Source: CAYURR01 sp964446745
GTDB lineage: Bacteria; Bacillota; Clostridia; Lachnospirales; WQUN01
Assembly: GCA_964446745.1 (NCBI GenBank)
Contig: CAYURR010000052.1
Coordinates: 1 to 16,575 of the forward strand
Length of the DNA stretch: 16,575 nt
Reading direction: 5' to 3'
Shown here: positions 14,689-16,575 of the stretch, in pieces
Layout: the number at the start of each line of letters is the position of its first letter
Numbering within the stretch: the stretch's first letter is position 1
Made by a program: the position numbers and the translations under genes
Notes under the pieces: generated by a model
What the model was told of the DNA's origin: nothing
Seen by the model: only the letters and a program-made list of their open reading frames with translations
The model's database searches: none

Positions 14689-15290
14689 TGCTTTTCACCT
14701 CCTAATAAATTCCTTAATTTTTCTAACCCTCTGGAAACTTTAGTATTAATGGTGCTCTCCTTCAAATGAATAATCTTTGCTATCTCTTTTGTTTTTTCCT
14801 CAAAGAAATATTTTCTTATAAAGATTTCACTATCGGGTTCTCCTAACTCTAAGATTGAGCTAACCAATTCTTTTCCCATCTCCTGTTTAAGAATGATGTC
14901 CTCAGGCTGGTTAGATGACTTTAAATGAGCTATATCTACTTCTTCCTCAACAAACGGGACATTTAGCACTACCTTACCTATTCGCCTATGTAAATCAATG
15001 GCACGCCGTCTTGCAACAATAGCGAGAATTGCTTTAATACTACCTTTTTGATGATTGATCAATTCCTTACGTTTAGCAAAAACCTCCATAAATACATCAC
15101 TTACACACTCCTCTATATCCTCTTTGGAATATAAGCTGTACAGTTTGCTATGGACAATGGTATACACAAGGCCTATGTGTGTATCCATTAACACTTCCAA
15201 TCCTTTATCAGGATCCGTTTCAAGTAATTGACTTAAGTCAGCATCTGTTATCAGTTTAATCACCTGCCCGTGCATTTTTAACCGGTTCAC
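14664..15290 (-). CDS. ECF-type (sigma-70 family) RNA polymerase sigma factor
   Basis: The 208-residue product has region 2 at about 29-102 (GLVYTIVHSKLYSLYSKEDI, then VSDVFMEVFAKR and a basic ARRRAIDLHRRI helix) and region 4 at about 141-196 (EIFIRKYFFEEKTKEIAKII, then ESTINTKVSRGLEKLRNLL). No region 1 or 3 is present, as in ECF sigmas. It heads an operon with an anti-sigma factor and a secreted protein. The annotated start is GTG at 15290 with a weak GAGAAG upstream; ATG at 15275 is an alternative that would remove five residues outside the conserved part. The promoter is uncertain: TGTAAG, 16 nt and CGAGAA just upstream resemble an ECF-type promoter and could mean autoregulation. Confidence 0.88.
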   Translation of the reverse strand: MNRLKMHGQVIKLITDADLSQLLETDPDKGLEVLMDTHIGLVYTIVHSKLYSLYSKEDIEECVSDVFMEVFAKRKELINHQKGSIKAILAIVARRRAIDLHRRIGKVVLNVPFVEEEVDIAHLKSSNQPEDIILKQEMGKELVSSILELGEPDSEIFIRKYFFEEKTKEIAKIIHLKESTINTKVSRGLEKLRNLLGGEKQWRTKSSK

Positions 15291-15410
15291 TATACTTCTC
15301 GTAAAATATCCTAAAATCTTACAACAAAAATATTATTCATAGTATTTTTTGTTTTGAAATCTCTGTTAACTTGGAAGATGAGGTCTTTTCAGATATTGGA
15401 GGAAAACACA

Positions 15411-15521
15411 TTGGCGCATCGCTGTCTACTCCCGCTGTGGTTCATATTTATTAAAGGGGGTGCAGCCGGCGTACAACCTTCCTGCAATTCTACCCGAAAA
15501 TTTAGAAGAATTATCAATTGA
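15411..15521 (+). CDS. Possible 36-residue small protein, unsupported beyond its ribosome binding site
   Basis: GGAGG (15398-15402) lies 8 nt before a TTG that opens a 36-codon frame (MAHRCLLPLWFIFIKGG, then a basic tail) ending at TGA 15519-15521. Residues 5-14 are hydrophobic. The stop overlaps the -35 box of the next gene. No promoter is evident and composition gives no help, so this may be chance. It is listed because nothing else explains the good ribosome binding site. Confidence 0.22.
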   Translation: MAHRCLLPLWFIFIKGGAAGVQPSCNSTRKFRRIIN

Positions 15522-15546
15522 ATAGTATGTCGATTGTTGATATAAT
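15518..15546 (+). promoter_or_regulatory. SigA-type promoter of the pyruvate-kinase-like gene
   Basis: TTGAAT (15518-15523), a 17-nt spacer and a perfect TATAAT (15541-15546) form a strong SigA promoter. Transcription would begin near 15553, leaving a leader of about 37 nt that contains GAGGTG. Confidence 0.75.
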
Positions 15547-15589
15547 CTGTAATCGAAATTATGCAATCAGAGAAATGAGGTGAAGTTTA

Positions 15590-16483
15590 TTGAAGGAAAG
15601 TCTTAAAAAACATGTTATTTGTTTATCGGGGCAGGATGATTTTGAGCGTATATGCGCCTTGGCAGATGCGGGCATGAGGGTTGCGTTATTAAGGGCGGAC
15701 TCACCCGAGCTTGACCGGATAAAACAGGATGTACTAGCCGCATTCAAGAAGCTCAATACACCCATTGGGCTGATGATACACATTACCGGTGACGAAGTTC
15801 CGGATTCTCTCGAGGGTTACCAGTATGTGCTTGTGCAGGGTGGAAACATTGAGGAGCTTAGAAAGCGCATCAGCCAACTGATTCTAATAAACGAGCCCCA
15901 AAATCCTGAGCAATGGCAACATGCTGATGGGATATTAACCAAATCAGAAGAAATAGCCGACGAAGCCCGCAAGCTCGGAAAGCTGGTGCTGTTCGACGGT
16001 GTGGATAGCTCTTTAGGGGACGGGGTATTATGGGCCGAGGGTACATCACCCGAAACGCTTTCGGTAAACGTTGACAGTCAAAGCCTTTTCCAAAGGCATG
16101 AGCTTACGGAGAACGACACGGACTTAAACACAATAAATGCACGGCTCGCCGTCCGATATGCGGAGCAGACAGGGGCTAAAGCCATCATGATATTGACTGA
16201 GGACGGCAGTAATGTTACCGCTATTACTTCACTGTATCCACCGGTGCCGCTTATTGTTGTAGCAAAGCGCCCGGCCGGAGAGGCTATGCTATTAAAGCAA
16301 ACGATGCGGTACGGGGTGTTACCTACAGCTATCAGTAGGGTTCCGGAAAACCCGTTGGAAAAAGAAAAGTTCGCTCGTTTTGTCGCGGAGCTTTATGGCT
16401 ATGAGCCCGGTGACAGGATAGTGTATACAGGGCATTGGATTTTGGCTGAAAATCCACTTTACATAGAGCTAATAACGTTATGA
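15590..16483 (+). CDS. Pyruvate-kinase-like protein lacking visible catalytic motifs (probable pseudoenzyme)
   Basis: The 297-residue product follows the plan of pyruvate kinase but is much shorter than the usual 470-580 residues. Residues 7-36 (HVICLSGQDDFERICALADA then GMRVALLRAD) match the barrel start I-C-T-I-G-P-x-S ... AGM-x-V-A-R-L-N-F-S-H-G, with the substrate-binding Arg and the NFSHG motif lost. ADGILTKSEEIADEA (112-126) stands where ADGIMVARGDLG is normal, with GDLG lost. The B domain and the K-G-D segment are absent. Residues 180-297 are an intact C-terminal domain (NARLAVRYAEQTGAKAIMIL, then TSLYPPVPLIVVA and GDRIVYTGHW). Catalysis is therefore unlikely; effector binding or protein interaction is plausible. 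The TTG start at 15590 is set by GAGGTG 7 nt upstream, and its own promoter is strong. Confidence 0.72.
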   Translation: MKESLKKHVICLSGQDDFERICALADAGMRVALLRADSPELDRIKQDVLAAFKKLNTPIGLMIHITGDEVPDSLEGYQYVLVQGGNIEELRKRISQLILINEPQNPEQWQHADGILTKSEEIADEARKLGKLVLFDGVDSSLGDGVLWAEGTSPETLSVNVDSQSLFQRHELTENDTDLNTINARLAVRYAEQTGAKAIMILTEDGSNVTAITSLYPPVPLIVVAKRPAGEAMLLKQTMRYGVLPTAISRVPENPLEKEKFARFVAELYGYEPGDRIVYTGHWILAENPLYIELITL

Positions 16484-16535
16484 TTCGCATTTTTATGTGA
16501 ATTTTATAAATTTATTCCAAAAAGGAGAAAAAGTA

Positions 16536-16575
16536 ATGAAAAAAAACAATGTTTTTTTAAGTGTTGCATTAGTCT
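16536..16575 (+). CDS. Start of an exported protein gene (cut by window edge)
   Basis: AAAAGGAG precedes an ATG at 16536 by 8-10 nt. The 13 visible codons (MKKNNVFLSVALV) look like the basic start and hydrophobic core of a signal peptide. It follows the pyruvate-kinase-like gene by 52 nt with no clear terminator between them, so it may share its transcript. Nothing can be said of function. Confidence 0.6.
   Translation, partial: MKKNNVFLSVALV

Larger units (their letters stand above)
2613..16575. mobile_element. Presumed skin-like sigK-intervening element, right end outside the window
   Basis: The left boundary is the AATGA crossover between the sigma-K 3' half and the recombinase. Since sigK reads on the minus strand, its 5' half should lie at higher coordinates, so all DNA from here to the window end would be intervening sequence. 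The recombinase lies next to the 3' half and points the same way as sigK, an orientation I recall for Clostridioides difficile and not for B. subtilis. The extent is inference. A rearrangement that moved the 5' half elsewhere would give the same picture. Confidence 0.4.

Noticed and set aside
15573..15582. AAATGAGG before the pyruvate-kinase-like gene as the partner att site
   Set aside because: It matches the AATGA core by chance as part of a ribosome binding site; no sigma-K coding sequence adjoins it.

Overview
The window looks like a chromosomal segment of an endospore-forming, moderately AT-rich Firmicute, probably a clostridial anaerobe. The evidence is half of a sigma-K gene joined to a serine recombinase of the sigK-element type, a collagen-like spore-surface type protein, Gram-positive ribosome binding sites and SigA-type promoters, and TTG or GTG starts. 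No tRNA, rRNA, CRISPR array or insertion sequence was seen.

Left part (1-2617): the end of an ABC-2 type permease; a collagen-repeat protein behind a mother-cell-sigma-like -10 box, closed by a strong terminator; a GNAT acetyltransferase gene broken by one in-frame TGA; and the 3' half of sigK (the spoIIIC part). On the minus strand the sigK half begins exactly where the recombinase gene stops. The TGA stop lies inside AATGA, the crossover sequence known for Bacillus subtilis sigK. The 5' half of sigK is not in the window on either strand. If the arrangement is a normal skin-type interruption, everything from 2617 to the right edge (at least 14 kb) lies inside the intervening DNA.

Middle part (2613-12131, mostly minus strand): the large serine recombinase; a two-gene unit for a membrane-anchored protein and a secreted WG-repeat protein, whose promoter overlaps a dyad; a 127-bp imperfect palindrome; a lone ABC/AAA-type ATPase with its own promoter; a small plus-strand ORF with a good ribosome binding site but ATC where ATG is expected; a methyl-accepting chemotaxis protein with several HAMP-like units; and a 500-residue helix-turn-helix protein.

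Right part (12212-16575): an operon for an ECF sigma factor, its membrane anti-sigma factor and a secreted protein that repeats the anti-sigma factor's C-terminal domain. On the plus strand follow a pyruvate-kinase-like protein without visible catalytic motifs and the first codons of a further exported protein. The genes right of the recombinase are sensing and regulation genes rather than phage structural genes. That would be unusual cargo for a developmentally excised element, or else a sign that the locus has been rearranged.
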